Shown: positions 35,199 through 47,130, numbered from the stretch's first letter. The stretch is DNA of 64,000 nt from Cucumis sativus (GCF_000004075.3 NC_026657.2:23840408-23904407), one strand, 5' to 3'. Made by a program: numbers and translations. Notes: generated by a model not told the origin, from the sequence alone.

Positions 35199-38100
35199 TC
35201 ACTCATTTGAATTTTCGTCATGGCAGCAGAGGAATGTGGTGAGTTTCTCCATTTGCCGATCGCATCCAGGGCACTTGAAATTTTCCGGAATTCTCCCACT
35301 GGTGTGTGGAAATTCGAACCGGCAACAAGGATGAGTAATTCCTTGAAGTTCGTCGTGGTGATTCTTGAAAGCTATGTCGAAACCCTTATCGGTGGCTTCT
35401 TGTTTCCATGAATCGAAACTCCCCAGGGTGGGCAACATGGTGGTGCTGTGCCCATTCAGGATCACGTTTGATCCTTTGCTCAGAACTGCCCATCCTCCTT
35501 CTTTGTCGTAGCTGAGGAGTTTTTTTATTTCTTGCATCAGAGGATCGCAATCGTCGGCTTTTCCTAATTGAATCTTAGAGTAAAGCATGCTCTCGATTCT
35601 AGTCCAGAAGAACCAAATCATGGTAAGATCTTGCCAGCAATACCCAAGTTTTTCTGTTGTGATTGTTGTAATAATTTTCTTGACGCGTTCTCTTTTGCTG
35701 CTTTTTCCCACGTACACCATTTCTAAGGGTATGCGTGCTGCTTGTGCTACAGTCTTCGCTGTCGTTGTGAATTTTCTTATCCATTCTATGTCGTCCCCTC
35801 CATATAAGAAGATGTATCTCTCTTCCTTAATCTGTGTTTTGAAAAAAGAATTTTTTTATAAAAAAAAGGCCTTTCAGAAACTAGCTGATTATTTTAGAAT
35901 GGCTTAGGATTTGATTATGGGGATTTTAGTAATAAGTCATTGATGAGTTACCCAGTTTAGAACTGCGGGGTCAATGCCATCGACAAGCAACTCGAGCCGC
36001 CAGGTCTCTTCCTTCCAGAGAACTTCCTCTTTCACGCTGGTGAATGGAAAGGCAAGGCTTCCCCAGATCCACATCATGTGGATTGCATTCGGGCTTACAA
36101 CTTTACCTTGAGGGTCTAACACCACTAGGATGGGCCTGTTTCTGAATTGCCATACTTCCCCAATGAATCTGGTAACTGCCTTGGAGATCAATGTAGGATG
36201 GTGGACTATGTGCCATGGCATTATTGACAAGAGATACTCAAACCTCTTTTGCATCGAATCATTCCACTTGATAGAATGGTCCACAATTGGGATCCACACT
36301 ACCTCAAATTGACTCTCAACCCGCATTCCTTGGGCTCTTGACTCATTGTAAAGCTGATCAAGAATTGAAAGCTCATCATGGGAGATATTCAAGTCTGAGA
36401 TGAGAAGTAGGACATTTTTCCTTTTTAGCACATCAAGGTTAACCTGTTTTTAACAGAGAATCAAGAGATATTTAGAAGAATGACTGAGTGGTAAGAATTG
36501 ATAATGTCAATTGAGTTTGTTTGCAATGGAGAGATGTCCAGACCCTTTGGCCTGTAGAACCATCAACTAGAGGCTGCAGATCATCTTTAGGATAAATCAA
36601 AGCCTTGAGAACCTTCATGTTATCCAGGTGGTTCATTTCAAAAAGATTAATGAGCATTTGAAATGATTCGATGTCTTTCTTTTCCTCTGCATTAAGGGGT
36701 AGCCATTTATCAGTATTAGTATTACATCACCTACATGTCTGCAGATTTTGAGAGAGACAGAACTATCTATTTAATCTACCGATATGTTGGTGGCAGAGTA
36801 CCAGCTTCTTTTTGAGATGATCACATATGTTTTTAAGTTTGTGAGCAAGTGTTGATAGTTCCCATGCGTCAGTACTGGTTGATAAAGCTAGCCTGAAACC
36901 AGACAACCATAATGCTCATGGTGCTATGTAACCATGAAAGAGGAAGAAAAAACTGAAGATGGATGACTGGAAAATAGAGGATGAGGACATACTCATATCC
37001 CATGCTAGTTAAGCTAGTAATTTGAGTTGCACTGGAAACAATACTCCTAATGGTCCAGTAGACTGCAGTTGGGATATGGGCCACTGCTGTGGACATTGCT
37101 GGAACCTCTTGTGAGATATATGCTGATGGAAGTTCCTTCAAGTCAATAATGCACCAAGTTACATCCAGTATAGCTGCCACAAGTTCTTTTAGCGCATCAA
37201 ACTTTGGCTTTAGTGCAATTGAGTGCTCAAAGATTCCTGGAAGTTGCTTCAAAATTGCCATTGCTTTGGCAAGTTGGTTTTGTGAGTAAATCTGGGCAAG
37301 AAGCCAGAATTCCCCGTAGTTCAAAGCAAAAGCTGCTAATGTCAGCACCAGCTTAGCATCCCACCTGTAGCTTGCCAACATATTAAAGATTGCCAATGTT
37401 GTTGCATGTGGATCTATCCCCTCCAGAGCCTTGTATGATATCTGGATCAAGTTTATCATTTCAATATGTCTGTACTTAATATTACATCATATTACACTAT
37501 CACTGGTGTATAGGGCTAGTTTCATTGCCATTGCATGGAAAATAGTTGTTATTAGAAACTTGAATAAATCAGTAATGATTTTCCAATCACCTCACTAGAA
37601 ATCCTATCAATTGTGTAGGACAAAGCTTCCAACATGGTAGTGAGGCCCGCTTGATGGGTGCCTGTTTCCTCCAAGCTCTCTAGTTGTTCATATGAGCCCT
37701 GTGTTTTACCGTCCATAATTAGTTAGGCATAGAAGGGAAGTTATTTTACATGAAAATGGAAAAGGTCATCAAATGAATTAGGTCAATTTACACCTCTAAG
37801 TAAACTAGACTAATAATTGTATCAACTTAAACTTTGGACTTTCATAAGTGTCGGCTTACATACTTCATTACGATCTGTTTGGACAAATATCACGTGAGAC
37901 TTATAATTTTATCAAGTAAACTACTAAACTTTAATCAATGAATCAATTTAGACTCAACTAAATTATCTTTTGAAATTTATCCATGCATCGATTCTAATAG
38001 TCTATTTTATTGACCCAAGGTTTGAAGAAATCTCCACGTTTAAAAGTTGAATGCATGGACAATTTTAAACTGTTATTTTAATAAAAGGTTTAAATAAGTT

Positions 38101-38624
38101 TACTTATAAACAATTTAGAAGTTTAATTAAAATAATCTACGATACTTTTCCAAGTTGAGTTCGAATGGGGCATGAGGTGTTGTAAATGTTCATGGTCTAA
38201 ATTAATGCATTCATTTAATTTATATCAAAACAACCCTTTAGTTTAGAGATTTTAATTGAAAATTTCTCTGGTTATAAACACCCAATTTCAACAATTTAAG
38301 ACGACTCTCTGTTGTCTGCTTTAAGTGTTTGAAATTTTTTGTAGGCAGAATGCTTATATCATCACATTCTATCAACTCATTGGATGAACTACTTGTTGAA
38401 AAGGATTAGTTCCATACCGTGGCATCAGCCGCTAAGGTGGCACGTTTCAGGATGTTTTCAACCAGGCGTAGAAGCGATCTTGTGTCAACATCTCGATCAT
38501 CAGGATCATGGGTGGCTAGAATTTGCTTCATCATCACATTGTCGTCAGAAATGGCGGACAAGAACTTGTTACCCTTGGCCAATTGATGTCGAGAGGCGAG
38601 CGAGAACTTATTACCACTGTCCAT
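35199..38624 (-). CDS. Sieve element occlusion (SEO/SEOR) phloem filament protein
   Basis: Seven exons (minus): 38624-38418, 37698-37591, 37441-36993, 36892-36780, 36686-36544, 36443-35952, 35831-35199, all with GT-AG borders and consistent phase, giving 714 residues, normal for the family. These P-proteins assemble into filaments in sieve elements that can gel and help seal damaged phloem. The N-terminal SEO domain includes DRDVDTRSLLRLVENIL, SYTIDRISSE, MLASYRWDAKLVLTLAAFAL and AHIPTAVYWTIRSIV. A central thioredoxin-like segment has VLLLISDLN, FEVVWIPIVD and ILVVLDPQGKVVSPNAIHMMWIWG. The C-terminal SEO domain has YGGDDIEWIRKFT and the closing cysteine cluster (CCRFEFP, CPGCDRQM, CC). ATG 38624 is the first in frame after a TATA box at about 38700. 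Closest Arabidopsis relatives should be SEOR1/SEOa (At3g01680/At3g01670); which is orthologous cannot be told here. Confidence 0.93.
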
Positions 38625-38698
38625 TGTTATACAACACAAATGTAGGGAAGTCACAGCAGGTTGTGTGGAATGGGAATGTATGGAAGATGAATTGCCAA

Positions 38699-38705
38699 AT
38701 TTATA
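38699..38705 (-). promoter_or_regulatory. TATA box of the SEO gene
   Basis: On the minus strand, CTATAAATTTGG lies 75 bases before the ATG at 38624. The usual spacing predicts a start near 38670 and a leader of about 45-50 bases without an upstream ATG. A clear TATA box suits a strongly cell-type-specific gene. Confidence 0.6.
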
Positions 38706-38719
38706 GCCTCAAGAAGGAG

Positions 38720-40230
38720 CAAAGTTTCTGTTGAATCAACTTTTTTTCTTTCTCTTTTTGGTTAAATTTCTTCTATGTCAAGACGCCTTTGTTTGTGGAC
38801 CCTTTAACTTACAGTTTACATTTCATTTTTGTCTGCAGGATCAGAATATTTATCTGGGTCTTACGTGTTCTGATTGGTAGAATCGAAAATGGAAAGGCAG
38901 TAAGATTCAAAACCAAAACTCTAATTCATTAGCATTTAGGATTTCAGATCGTATCTGGTTTATGCTTCTGCTTGCTTAGTTTGTTATGTTGAATTTGCCT
39001 GATGTTTAGTGATTTATGGATCCTATATGGTTTTGTGATGATGTCTTTTAGTTTATTTGAATCTTCTACTTAGAAAAATCTATTAAAACAATATTTTAAA
39101 GATCTATCATGAAATATGAAATTTCAAACGATATTCTAAATGTTTGTGTATATATATTGTTCTCTCTGTAGTTGTGGATTATGTAAAATCTTTTTATGTT
39201 TTGTCCTTTTTTTCTCTTATGGAAAATGTCAAAATCCCAAACTTTCTGTGATGTTAATGTGATGAAAATTTATCACGATATTCTTTTCATAAATTGAGGA
39301 AGAAGAGAACATGAAAAATGATCCAAAAGCATTTAGAGAGAATTTGAATTGACTTCAGAAAAAAATGGGAATTCATTTTTATTTAAATTTTTTTATAAAA
39401 CAAACTAGGAGAATTGTAAAAATTGATTCAAATTAGAAAATTTTGATTTTTTTTTTTTGTGTGCATATCATCAATTTTTTTCAAAAAAATATTACTTTAG
39501 TGCTGGTTTTCATATTGTTTATAGTGGGTGGCATGGCCTCAAAATTAATTATTGTGTTGTGCTTGTTTTTATTTTCACCAGGACTCCACAAAGTATATAC
39601 ATATGGTCTTTGTGAAATAATAATTCAAGTCTCATATAATGACGAAACTATTATTATTTCTCCTTTGTGTTGTAATTCACTTTTCTGAAATGGTTTGAAA
39701 ATGATAGTAAGTTTGAGAAAAAACAATTCAAGATTCTATTTTTGTTTTGTCTTTGAAATTAAATTAAGATTCCAACAAATAATAGTCAAAGAATTTGTTA
39801 GGAAAATTACTGGATTTTATAAATAAAAAAGAAACAAAAACAAATACCAAAAAGTATAAACTTTATGGAACAAAATTTCAATTGAGTAATAATTGATTGC
39901 TAAATAAACTTCTACCACATTACATTTGTCAGTCATTTTCTATTATTATTGATGTGGACAACTTTTGATTGCTTCCTTTCTTGACTTGCAAATATAGGTG
40001 AGAATTTGTTAGGAAAGTAGTGATAATTAATTAGAAGAATAATGTTATACTTTATTGAATAAACTCAAAACTGCAAAGTTGCTTCCTTTCTTTACTTGCA
40101 AACGTAGATTGAGAATGTTCATAATGTATATTAAATTGGAAAATTGTGAAGGGGAGACAACGGGAAAGGCTTTGGCCCCTTGCTTTTGCATTGCATATAT
40201 TTCATTACTGATTGCGTTTTTAAACACGAG
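38720..40230. other. Intergenic, nothing recognised
   Basis: SEO promoter side followed by AT-rich DNA. Small open frames at 39443-39688 and 40045-40348 overlap on both strands and show no family features. Confidence 0.4.
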
Positions 40231-40621
40231 AAGAATACTAAACTGTATCAATTGTACATATTTTTTTTTGTATAATAAATTTTGTATCAAGTGTATCAAT
40301 TGTATAGACCGGTGTATTATTAAGTTTATTAATTATATAACTCAATGAATCATTATCAAGTATATCAATAATATACTAGTAAACTATATCAACATATAAT
40401 AAAGTAAATCATTATCATGTATATCAATCAAGTTTACAAGTTTATATTAATAGTGTATTAGTAGAACTTCAAGTATATCAAATATATTTAACCAATCGAG
40501 TATATCAATGAAGAATACTAAGTGTATATGTAATACATCATATCACGTGTATTAAACATATCAAATTCATTAAATGTACTAGTGAAGCATAATAAGTTTA
40601 TCAGCAACGCATCACGTGTAA
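40230..40621. repeat. Degenerate GTATCA-rich array, left part
   Basis: The motif TATCA recurs every 10-30 bases in forms such as GTATCAAGTGTATCAATTG. The same array character resumes at 41930-42540 and briefly at 43180-43200, so one older simple array seems to have been split by later insertions. Confidence 0.6.
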
Positions 40622-40720
40622 GGGCAAATTTATTAAGAGGCTAGGAGGGCAGGTGCCCCCCTCACCATTTCCAGTTTTTGTATTTTAATATTAATTTTGA
40701 AGTGTTAAATTCCAATATAT
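40622..40720. repeat. Inverted-repeat end with GGGCAGGTGCCCCCC core
   Basis: About 90 bp are nearly the reverse complement of 43345-43430: GAGGGGGGCA with GTGCCCC, and TTCAAAATTAATATTAAAAT on the inner side. A third partial copy lies at 46825-46892. This looks like the terminal part of a transposable element family, type undetermined. Confidence 0.55.
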
Positions 40721-40746
40721 ATTAAATAATACTCTATTGTTACTAA

Positions 40747-41910
40747 GGGCTCGGTAACGTTTCCATTTCCTATTTCATGTTTCTTGTTTCATGTTCCTTG
40801 TTTCTTCGGTTTTTTAGAACAAGAAACATGAACGTGTTTGATAACTGTTTCTGCTTTCTTTATTTTCTTCGAGATTTATTTTTTATTTTATTCAAGTTAT
40901 TTATTCACATCTAATCTAATTACACTACCCACTTTATCAAATCTAGATAGGAATGTCTTTTAATAATCTTATGGAGATCAAAATGAATATTGGGATTTGA
41001 AGGATTGAGTCAGTGAGAAGGAAGACGAAAACCCACGATGAAGAGGATTGAAATCCACGACGAAGAGGAAGACAAAGACCTACGGCGAAAACACAAATCC
41101 AACGCAAACCCAAATCCACGCGAAGAGGAAGAAAAAAATTGAGATACGATGAAGAGAAAGACGTCGTGTAGAGGAAGACAATGAGAGGCGAGAAGGAAGA
41201 TGGCAAAGACAATGAGAGGAAGAGGAATACGATGGTTATTTGGGGAAGACGATGGAGATAAGAGGAGAAGAAAAAGAAAACCGCGTGGAGAGTGGTTATT
41301 TGAGGAAGAAGATGGAAATAAGAGGAAGAAAAAAAAAATCATGTGGAAAAATGAAAAAGGAAATAGAAAAATAATTGAAAAAAAAAAGAAACCGATAAAA
41401 ATAATTGAGAAAAAGAAAAAGAAAAATAATAAAAATAATTGAGAAAAATAAAAAGAAAATTAGTAAAAATAATTAAGGAAAAGAAAAAGGAAACCAATAA
41501 AAATAATTGAGAAAAAAATCCATAAAAATAATTGAGAAAAATGAAAAGAAAACCGATAAAAAATAATTGAGAAAAAGTAAAATCAAACCGTAAAAAATAA
41601 TTGAGAAAAAAGAAAAGGAAACTAATAAAAATAATTGAGAAAAAGGAAAAGGAAGCCGATAAAATAATTATGAAAAAAGAAAAAGGAAACGAATAGAAAC
41701 AATTGAGAAAAAGTAAAAGGAAAAGGAACCAATAAAACTACTTGAGAAACGGGTTAGAAACTATTTTATTTTTCCAATAATTCCTTATAAAATGAGAAAC
41801 ATTTTTACTTTTTTGAAAACGAGAAACAAGGAACGTTAACAAGCACATTTGTTTCTTAAAAAATGAAAACAGAAACAGAAAACAAGAAATAAGAACTTTA
41901 CCAAACGGGC
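40747..41910. mobile_element. Non-autonomous inverted-repeat element (MITE-like), about 1.16 kb
   Basis: The left end reads GGGCTCGGTAACGTTTCC and continues with TTTCTTGTTTC runs. The right end reads GAAACAAG..., then CTTTACCAAACGGGC, an imperfect inverted copy. Ends of the GGGC-cGTTTGGTAACGTTTC kind are widespread in plant non-autonomous DNA transposons. The interior has no transposase: it is a purine-rich stretch including a tandem array (41340-41740) and GAAGA-rich repeats (41020-41340). Open frames on both strands here are low-complexity artefacts. No target-site duplication could be identified. Confidence 0.6.
41340..41740 (+). repeat. Purine-rich tandem array (AATAATTGAGAAAAA unit)
   Basis: About ten imperfect copies, roughly 30-45 bp each, of a unit containing AATAATTGAGAAAAA followed by A/G-rich spacer and ACC(G/A)ATAAAA. 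Nearly all A and G on this strand. Confidence 0.75.
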
Positions 41911-41929
41911 AAACTTATCGGTGACACAT

Positions 41930-42540
41930 TTAAGTGTATCAGTGAAACAAAATGAGGGAAAATTTGTAACTTTCTATTTTCAAATCTAGGTTCGGGTTGG
42001 AATTGGGTTTTGACATTTTTGTAAAACCAAAAGTTGCGTATTATAGGTCAAATTTATTAAATATATAACGATAAAAGTGCAAGAAACCCTAAAAGTTATA
42101 GTGAGTGTATTTTAAATAAATTGATAAGTTAAATTATATCATGCATCAAATAATATACGTATAATCTTTTTAAATACTCGAGTGTATCAGACATTAATAA
42201 ATAAATATTTGAAATAACATCTCAAGTGCATTGACAATATACGAAAGTATCAACAATTGTATATAACAATAATTAATATTCCAAATGCATCAACAATATC
42301 ATACAACAACTTACAACAATGAACATTCAAACAATAATTTATTTTGGAGTAAAAGTATATGCATTACATTTTAAGGGTATCAGGTATATCAAAGGTTCAT
42401 CAAGAGCATATCAAGTGTATCAAGAAGAATCAAGTGTAACAAGGAGTATAGATTTATCAAGATGTTTGGTGTATCAAAGAGTATCAGGTGCATCAAGTGT
42501 ATCAAAGAGTATCAGGTATATTAGGTGCATTAGGCATGTG
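41930..42540. repeat. Degenerate GTATCA-rich array, right part
   Basis: Continuation of the left array, densest at 42370-42535 with units such as GTATCAAAGAGTATCAGGTG. The frame open across 42319-42543 arises from this repeat and is not taken as a gene. Confidence 0.6.
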
Positions 42541-42696
42541 TAGAGGTGTTAAAAAAATAATTGAAAATCGAGCTGAAACCAAATGTATGCGGTTCGATTT
42601 GAATTGTGTTAAATTGAAATTGCTTCTTATTCTGTTTAGTTTGGTTTAATACTAAAACCAATTCTAAAATTAAACTGAATCACCTTATTTTAAAAA

Positions 42697-42698
<2 letters not shown>

Positions 42699-42763
<65 letters not shown>
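42699..42763. repeat. (TA)n microsatellite
   Basis: About 32 uninterrupted AT units. Confidence 0.95.
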
Positions 42764-42766
<3 letters not shown>

Positions 42767-42829
42767 GAATATATAAGTATAAATGTATAACTTAGGGTGG
42801 AGCAGTAGAGGTAGACGACACTCGACAGA

Positions 42830-42938
42830 AGTGGACGAAACACAAATGCAACGATTGATTCGACTCCTCATCTTCGACTCTCCTCAGTCCTCACTCCGTT
42901 CAACGTCCACAGCGACTCCTCGTCTCCTTAGTCCTCAT
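42830..42938 (+). repeat. 109-bp direct repeat, copy 1
   Basis: Apparently identical to 46892-47000 over 109 bases, from AGTGGACGAAACACAAATG to CTCCTTAGTCCTCAT. It contains many CTCCTC/GTCCTCA elements. Copy 2 sits in the leader region of the NET-domain gene. Confidence 0.9.
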
Positions 42939-43368
42939 TTCGCTCGGCGCTCAGTACTATTGCGTTTGAAGTTTTAAATCTCGATTCGAATAATCTCAAA
43001 CCCTCTGACAGTGACCTTCACTCAGTCCTTAAGTCCTCACTCAATGAGATTTAAAATCAAACTGCATGATTCGGTTTGACACAAACGAATGGTTTGGTTC
43101 AGCTTTGGATGAGATTTTTTTTCATTTTGCAATTTGATGCGGTTTCAGCTTCAAACCATGAACACTCCTAGTATTCGGTCTATCGAATGTATATCAGTAA
43201 CGATGACATTTTGTGACATTTTACATCTTGCATATGTGAGTTGAGTTTTGTTTTTACCATTTTTACAAATAATAATTTGAGCCAAAAATCCTTGGAGTTT
43301 TAAAGGGGGCACAATCACTATTCCAAAGGTAGAATATAATAAAATTCAAAATTAATATTAAAATACAA

Positions 43369-43621
43369 ACTAGGAATGTGAGGGGGGCATGTGCCCCTTG
43401 GCCCCTTCGCTTATGAATGTGTGCGTTATGAACTTAATTATTATAACTTGTGTTAGCTTTTTTTTTTTGCAAGAGTCCTTATAAACGTAAGACTACCACT
43501 ATCTTCAATCCTCTAACATGAAGGAAACATTAATTATAAACAAAAATAAGATAAGAAAGATGATTTTAAAAGCATAATCTAATAATAATAAACTTAAAAA
43601 ATCCTAAAGAAGAAAAATAGA
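43369..43621. repeat. Large inverted repeat, left arm
   Basis: About 253 bp from ACTAGGAATGTGAGG to AAGAAGAAAAATAGA, nearly the reverse complement of 46628-46894. Few mismatches; the right arm carries about 14 extra bases in the GGGGCCAAGG part. Confidence 0.88.
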
Positions 43622-44169
43622 TTCCAATCCAAATTTTCACCAAAAACCAGAAAGAAGAAAAGAAAAAAATCGTCAGAATCAAATTCCTCAATCGTTATAA
43701 AACGTCACAATTGCAATTCTCTTATTATCAAAAGTCAAAACTAATGAAGAGTTAAATTAAAGGCAACAAAGTCCTGTAGCTCTAATTGAGGAGAAGTACC
43801 ATCGCCATCTCAGCACATCGATATATAAAATAAAAAAACAACTCAGAAACGAAAATTAATACTCATTCAACAAAAAAAAATTCAGGAAAACGATTTATCA
43901 AGCACTTAATATGCAATGATTATTGTTCAGTAAGTTAACCAGAAACAGGAAGCTAAAGGTAAGTAGTAACAAAAACTCCTCGAATACACAAAAGGAACAG
44001 AATCAAATCTCAAAAACCAGCCACCATATATTAGCAAAAAGAGGACGAGACTGACGAACTTAAACCATGAACGAAGAGGAAATTTTCCATTTCAGCAACC
44101 AAACGGATCAAAGTAGAAGTAAGTTTCAATCAACAAAGTTAAAAAATCATTTGAAATTCCAAAACAAGT

Positions 44170-44350
44170 AAAAATAAAAAACAAGAGAGAAGAGAAGATT
44201 ACGGTAGAGAGAAATGCGGGACGTTGTGACAGATTGAAGCTTCAGATTCAGTGAAAGTGGAGAAGTGGAACTAATTGCGCGAATAGTTATGAATTTGTAA
44301 AATGCTGTGCGCCTCGCGATTTTTGAACGGTGATTTTATTTATCTATTTT
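44170..44350 (-). promoter_or_regulatory. Promoter/5' leader-like segment pointing away from the NET gene
   Basis: Read on the minus strand, a GC-richer patch (TCGCGAGGCGCACAGC) is followed by a CT-rich leader ending CTCTCTACCGTAATC, which could be a first-exon donor. No exon follows on that strand. If the segment between the inverted arms were flipped, this would lie upstream of the NET-domain gene in the right direction. Weak, pattern-based evidence. Confidence 0.25.
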
Positions 44351-44745
44351 AATAGGTCCTTTTGGGAATTTAAGAAGGTTTTCCCCCCTCTCTTCGCTCT
44401 TAGGTTAACACTTGAAAACTTTTATGAAACCAAGATTTTAGTCTCTAAAGAATTTAGGGTTTAAGTTTTTTTTTTTCTTTGGGTTTTCTAGTTCAAAGAG
44501 CGAAAGAACAACTTACCAAATTGCATTCACCTCTTAGCTAAGATATCTTTGTTGTATAAAGAACAATCCTAATTGGATGTTAAAGTTGTAAGGGCATAAA
44601 CAACTTTGTTTTTCTCTCACTAAGGATGTGGCAAAATTGAGAAATATTAACGAAGTTTACAGCAACAAAAATAACGTCCTCCATTAACACTTATCATCTA
44701 AATAGTTTTGCTTTCTATTCAACATATGAATAACTTCTAAAGAAA

Positions 44746-44882
44746 CAGATTTTACCTCAATGGCGGCATGTCTGAGACGACCCTAAAAAACCTTCCAAAA
44801 CAAACAGATTCTACCTCAAAACAAACAGATTCTACCTCAATGGCGGCATGTCTGAGACGACCCTAAAAAACCTTCCAAAACA
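44746..44882. repeat. Tandem duplication, about 57-bp units
   Basis: Two copies of a segment containing CTCAATGGCGGCATGTCTGA and CCCTAAAAAACCTTCCAAAA, separated by a short partial copy containing CAAACAGATTCTACCTCAAA. Confidence 0.85.
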
Positions 44883-46249
44883 ACTTTGGCCTCAAGCATA
44901 TTGACACTTCAACCTTTGCTAATACTCTTGTAGCCCCTAGGATTGATCACCCCAACAACCCTGTGAACTTGAAATATGAGTTAGAGGTGATCATTGATCG
45001 AACGATATTGTTTCTAGAGGCTCAAATTGGAGTCGATGAACACTGTTTCGATGTTCATTAGTTGACATTTGACAATTTAGATGAATATTGTGCAATAGAT
45101 CGGCCAATCAGTCGAATTTTTCCATTTACATCTCTGTTACGTGGCAAGCAAAAAATTGCCGAGGCTTTTGATCCAACCAAATATTTGTTGTGTTTTCTAC
45201 ACTAATTTTGTAGTATTAGAGTAGTGACAGGTAGATCTATAGAGAATCGCCCAATAATTCTTTTAAATCACTCAACACTAAGTAACCAAAGGGGTTTAAT
45301 GAATTGATGAATCAAAAACCGATAGAAACATTGCAAGGAAACGAGATCAAATAAGAATTAAAGTTGAGTTATCAATTGAACAAATTCGAGATTGGAATCA
45401 CACTTAATTTGTCACTCAATCATGGATTGATTTCATAAATTGCTTACAATCTAATCAATTTAACTTAGCCAATCACTTCTAAAAAGCGGGAAGGACATCC
45501 TAAAAGTGAAAAAACCTTCTAAACATGCAAATCAATAAGTCTGAAGTAAGTCTTAAGTCTTGGGGCAATGCTAAGATAAACTAATTAACTATGAACACCC
45601 TAAATTAAATGTTTGATGTGAATTTCTTCTAAGCTAGATAGACGAATGTTATTAATTGGAAAAGTCGAATAAATAAACAACCATATCGCAATTGATATGG
45701 ACCGAGACCTATGAGTTGCATTAATAAGCTTTATTATTTTAAATTATTTGTTAGCATTTTTATTTTAGAGTATTTGAATAGCATTTTTATCTCCATTTGA
45801 CCAATTGAGTTTAAACAGTGAACATGAATCTTTAAACAAAGTAAGTTTGCTCGGATCTTGACCGTATGGATCAATCGGGACGAGGCCGCCGTGGAAGCTC
45901 TTTAGTCTCGAAATTGGATTTACTTAAGATAGCTAAGAGTGTACATAGATCACTAAATTGTTTTAGGATTATTACAATCACTTAAAAGTAAAAAGAAAAG
46001 AATCAAACCTATTAAGTTAGCAGAAATGACCTCCAACTAATTTGATGTTTTCTACTGTATTAAAACATTTTATTAATGTTTTAGGTTTTGAAACCATAAA
46101 GAGGCAAGTCTACAACTTTGTTACTCAAGACGTGTTTGAGACATGAAGTGGAGTGGATGAAGTGGGCTATAATAGGTCACTACTTGTTTTGAGTAAGGTT
46201 TAGTTTTAGTTGAAGATTACGATTCATATTTCAAACAACCCTTGTTATT

Positions 46250-46580
46250 ATTCTTCAACTCTAAATTAGAGTTTTGTTTCAAGGATTGAAAAGTTTCGTT
46301 GGCCAACTTTCATAAACCACTTCCAGTGATTGTCGTCGACCAATCTCCGACCTTCACTTCTAGTGACTCCATAGATGAACTTTGAAAAATCAACTCCGAT
46401 GATCACCACCAACCAACCTCCAATCGTCATCGGTCAAACTTAAAAAATTTTAGTCAAAGCACTATTAAAAGAGAGTCATCAAACACATTTGTATTTTTAT
46501 TTTAAGATGTATTTATCAAAAAGGATTAAATAAAAACAAATTTTTTAAAAACTTCTTTTTTATAAATCATTCCAAATATG
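46250..46580 (+). repeat. Dispersed repeat 'GACCAAC-rich', copy 3
   Basis: Contains GTCGTCGACCAATCTCCGACC, CAACTCCGATGATCACCACC and CAACCAACCTCC, then an AT tail with TTTGTATTTTTATTTTAAGA. Order and content match the copies at 2540-2760 and 4690-5000. Confidence 0.5.
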
Positions 46581-46627
46581 CGTTGGATTAATTATAATCA
46601 TATTTTTATAAAATACTCCCTCATTTT

Positions 46628-46894
46628 TCTATTTTTCTTCTTTAGGATTTTTTAAGTTTATTATTATTAGATTATCCTTTTAAAATCATCTTTCTTATCT
46701 TATTTTTGTTTATAATTAATGTTTCCTTCATTTTAGAGGATTGAAGATAGTGGTAGTCTTACGTTTATAAGGACTCTTGCAAAAAAAAAAAGCTAACACA
46801 AGTTATAATAATTAAGTTCATAACGCACACATTCATGAGCGAATCTATTAAGGGGCCAAGGGGCCAAGGGGCACATGCCCCTCACATTCCTAGT
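46628..46894. repeat. Large inverted repeat, right arm
   Basis: Partner of 43369-43621. It ends CCTCACATTCCTAGT and joins directly to the 109-bp direct repeat, sharing the bases AGT at the junction. Both duplicated segments therefore abut at one breakpoint. Confidence 0.88.
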
Positions 46895-47000
46895 GGACGA
46901 AACACAAATGCAACGATTGATTCGACTCCTCATCTTCGACTCTCCTCAGTCCTCACTCCGTTCAACGTCCACAGCGACTCCTCGTCTCCTTAGTCCTCAT
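46892..47000 (+). repeat. 109-bp direct repeat, copy 2
   Basis: Copy of 42830-42938, placed 131 bp before the NET-domain ATG and probably part of that gene's promoter or leader. Confidence 0.9.
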
Positions 47001-47130
47001 ATCTTCACTGATTCTTCTTTGAAATTTGTAGATTTCTTTCTTGAAGGAAGGGCAGTTCAGTTCTCGGGTTTCAACTTTGTTAGCTAATTTATAGCAGTGT
47101 GCTTTTGTGGCTCTCTGGTGTTGCATTGTT

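Larger units (their letters stand above)
42541..43170. mobile_element. Small inverted-repeat element with TAG(a/g)GTGTT ends
   Basis: It starts TAGAGGTGTTAAAA and ends GGTTTGAAG...-like reverse complement, finishing GAACACTCCTA. It is flanked on both sides by GTATCA-type array sequence, as expected for an insertion. Inside are a (TA)n tract and a 109-bp segment repeated at 46892-47000. Similar TAGGAGTGTAATTGG sequence at 63671 may be another end of this family, which is common in plants. Confidence 0.5.
43622..46627. other. 3-kb segment between the inverted arms
   Basis: No supportable coding gene. On the minus strand, about 44350-44170 looks like a plant promoter and leader (GC-richer, with CT-rich runs and a possible donor ACC|GTAATC near 44202). 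A 57-bp tandem duplication lies at 44746-44882, and a copy of the GACCAAC-rich repeat at 46250-46580. The part 44880-45900 has many interrupted frames and could be degraded retroelement DNA, but no domain was recognised. Confidence 0.45.

Noticed and set aside
41010..41442. Overlapping long open frames on both strands
   Set aside because: Low-complexity purine-rich repeat inside a MITE-like element; amino-acid composition is extreme and no domain is seen.
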